From Clavelina lepadiformis (taxonomy: Eukaryota; Chordata; Ascidiacea; Aplousobranchia; Clavelinidae), in contig NC_135242.1 of the NCBI RefSeq assembly GCF_947623445.1, positions 7,688,001 to 7,752,000 of the forward strand: DNA of 64,000 nt, written 5' to 3'. Below, piece after piece: positions 63,201 through 64,000 of this stretch. Numbering within the stretch: position 1 is the stretch's first letter; each line of letters opens with the position of its first letter. The position numbers and the translations under genes were made by a program. The notes under the pieces are model-generated. The model saw only the letters and a list, made by a program, of their open reading frames with translations. It made no database searches and was not told the DNA's origin.

Positions 63201-63946
63201 AGCCTACTTAATCATAAGGGTATTAAAAAATTCAAGAAAGACGATCTGCCACGTTGTGTATATCTTAAATTTATAGATTGATAAATTTTTAAGAGAGATT
63301 AATAGCCTATATGCAATAATATACAAGCAATAAAGATTGACAAACAAGTAGGTCTATACCAATTCAAGTTTTCTAACAATAAACATGTGCACCCGAGTAT
63401 TGGGAAATTAGTACTCGAGTACCTTTGAGTAGGCTACTACAAAAATGGTATTGGAGTATAGTACTTGAGTCAAGTACTTGACTTGACTAAAGCAGGCCTT
63501 TAGATTTTATTTGTTAATGCTAAAGTTTATAGGCATCAATATTTTATGTTTTCATTAGCACAATATCATCTGGTATGAACGCGATGGCCTGCGTTGTTCT
63601 TGAAGATTTCATCAAGCCCTTCACCAAATGGAAGACGAAAACTTACACACTCCTGTCCAAGTTTTTGTCACTGGGTTTTGGAGTTTCTTTCATACTTCTA
63701 GCCTATCTTGCTTCCAATGTTGGAGGCCTTATTCGGGTAATGATAAGTGCTTCAAAATATTTCTTTTGGAACATTACTTCGCAGTTACAATAAACAGTTT
63801 ACATGCAGTGTTCTCTGTTAAACACAAGCAATATATCTACAAAGTTTTATTCGTTGTAGATGGCGTACAGTGTTCAAGGAATAATTGGTGGGCCTATGGT
63901 TGGATTATTTACAATTGGAATAATGCTACCGTTTGTTAACGATTGG
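57235..63946 (+). CDS. SLC5A8: SLC5A8-like sodium-coupled monocarboxylate transporter, 3' end missing
   Basis: A sodium/solute symporter of the plasma membrane, SLC5 family. Exons: 57235-57286, 59058-59225, 60250-60437, 60541-60606, 60827-60946, 61371-61525, 61712-61852, 62490-62619, 62719-62807, 63559-63736, 63860-63946, then a donor at the right edge. 1,374 nt (458 codons) are seen of about 600 usual. Transmembrane helices begin at [20 protein letters not shown]. Family blocks follow: [129 protein letters not shown]. These are closest, from memory, to SLC5A8/SLC5A12 (for example [23 protein letters not shown]); SLC5A6 or SLC5A5 is less likely. The ATG at 57235 is chosen because its donor (GTAGGT, phase 1) joins exon 2 in frame; the first 17 residues are Ser/Thr-rich. 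The substrate cannot be read from the sequence. Confidence 0.88.
57445..57969. mobile_element. hAT MITE with internal GGTAC-rich arrays
   Basis: In intron 1 of the transporter gene. Termini CAGAGGTGGGCAGT and, in reverse complement, CATAAGTGGGCAGT. Exact 8-bp duplication ACAATAAC at 57437-57444 and 57970-57977. Both subterminal regions carry many short GGTACC/GGTACTT motifs, some palindromic. Confidence 0.92.
58173..58615. mobile_element. hAT MITE
   Basis: In intron 1 of the transporter gene. Termini CAGGGCTTCCCAAACT at both ends, identical over 16 bp in inverted orientation. Exact 8-bp duplication AACCAAAC at 58165-58172 and 58616-58623. GGGGTCGCGA motifs lie just inside both ends. Confidence 0.93.
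59520..60098. mobile_element. foldback element with arms of about 210 bp
   Basis: In intron 2 of the transporter gene. The arm at 59520-59729 (starting TGTGACGGTTACGTCACGAG) is repeated in reverse complement at 59889-60098, with a few mismatches and a loop of about 160 bp. No clear target duplication was found, so the superfamily is open. Confidence 0.85.
62124..62161. repeat. short tandem repeat, CTCTATAC-type
   Basis: Three to four imperfect copies of an 8-bp CTCTATAC unit in intron 7 of the transporter gene. A simple-sequence tract. Confidence 0.6.
62808..63558 (+). other. transporter intron 9 with hAT-like remnant motifs
   Basis: Contains ACTTGAATACAAGTATC near 63040 and repeated GTACTTGAGTCAAGTACTTG motifs near 63455-63485, in the style of hAT subterminal repeats. 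No termini or target duplication could be fixed. Confidence 0.4.
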
Positions 63947-64000
63947 GTAAGCTTACAAATTTATAAAGGCATTAAGAGTAAATCTATCTCCACAGCTGTT

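Overview
This is a window of AT-rich animal nuclear DNA with many short introns, GT-AG junctions and abundant small DNA transposons. The gene set (G-protein beta, GOLIM4, a C8orf33/UPF0488 homologue, SART3, an SLC5A8-like transporter) is typical of a deuterostome. The compact introns and strong A+T bias would fit a tunicate, but no single feature proves the clade, so that is inference. Exon models were read by hand. For every model the exon phases join without a break, and for every complete model the summed coding length is a multiple of three.

Layout. (1) 1-11045, minus strand: 5' half of a G-protein beta subunit gene (GNB1-4 type), running off the left edge; its fourth intron holds a TIR transposon (402-1679) that carries a piece of the ribosomal RNA repeat (18S 3' end, ITS1, 5.8S, ITS2, 28S 5' end). 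(2) 11046-22401: about 11 kb with no convincing multi-exon gene, but with MITE copies, hAT remnants and a possible degraded element at 14.96-18.06 kb. (3) 22402-24439, plus: a four-exon gene for an unrecognised 330-aa lysine-rich protein. (4) 26232-35718, minus: a 15-exon GOLIM4 (GPP130) homologue of 657 aa with an unexpected phase 1-1 exon encoding a complete Kunitz (BPTI) domain. (5) 41354-43255, minus: a five-exon C8orf33/UPF0488 homologue. (6) 45326-55901, plus: a 24-exon SART3 gene (931 aa), divergent from the previous gene. (7) 57235 to the right edge, plus: an SLC5A8-like sodium-coupled monocarboxylate transporter, 11 exons visible, 3' end missing.

The genes do unrelated housekeeping or cell-surface jobs (signalling, Golgi trafficking, U4/U6 snRNP recycling, solute uptake), so there is no operon-like logic. 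The most notable finds are the transposon-borne rDNA cassette and the Kunitz domain inside GOLIM4. Introns and spacers hold seven hAT MITEs with exact 8-bp target duplications, an eighth with a one-base mismatch, a piggyBac-type MITE with TTAA duplications, a MULE-like foldback element with a 10-bp duplication, a 210-bp-arm foldback element, and a MITE family present four times.
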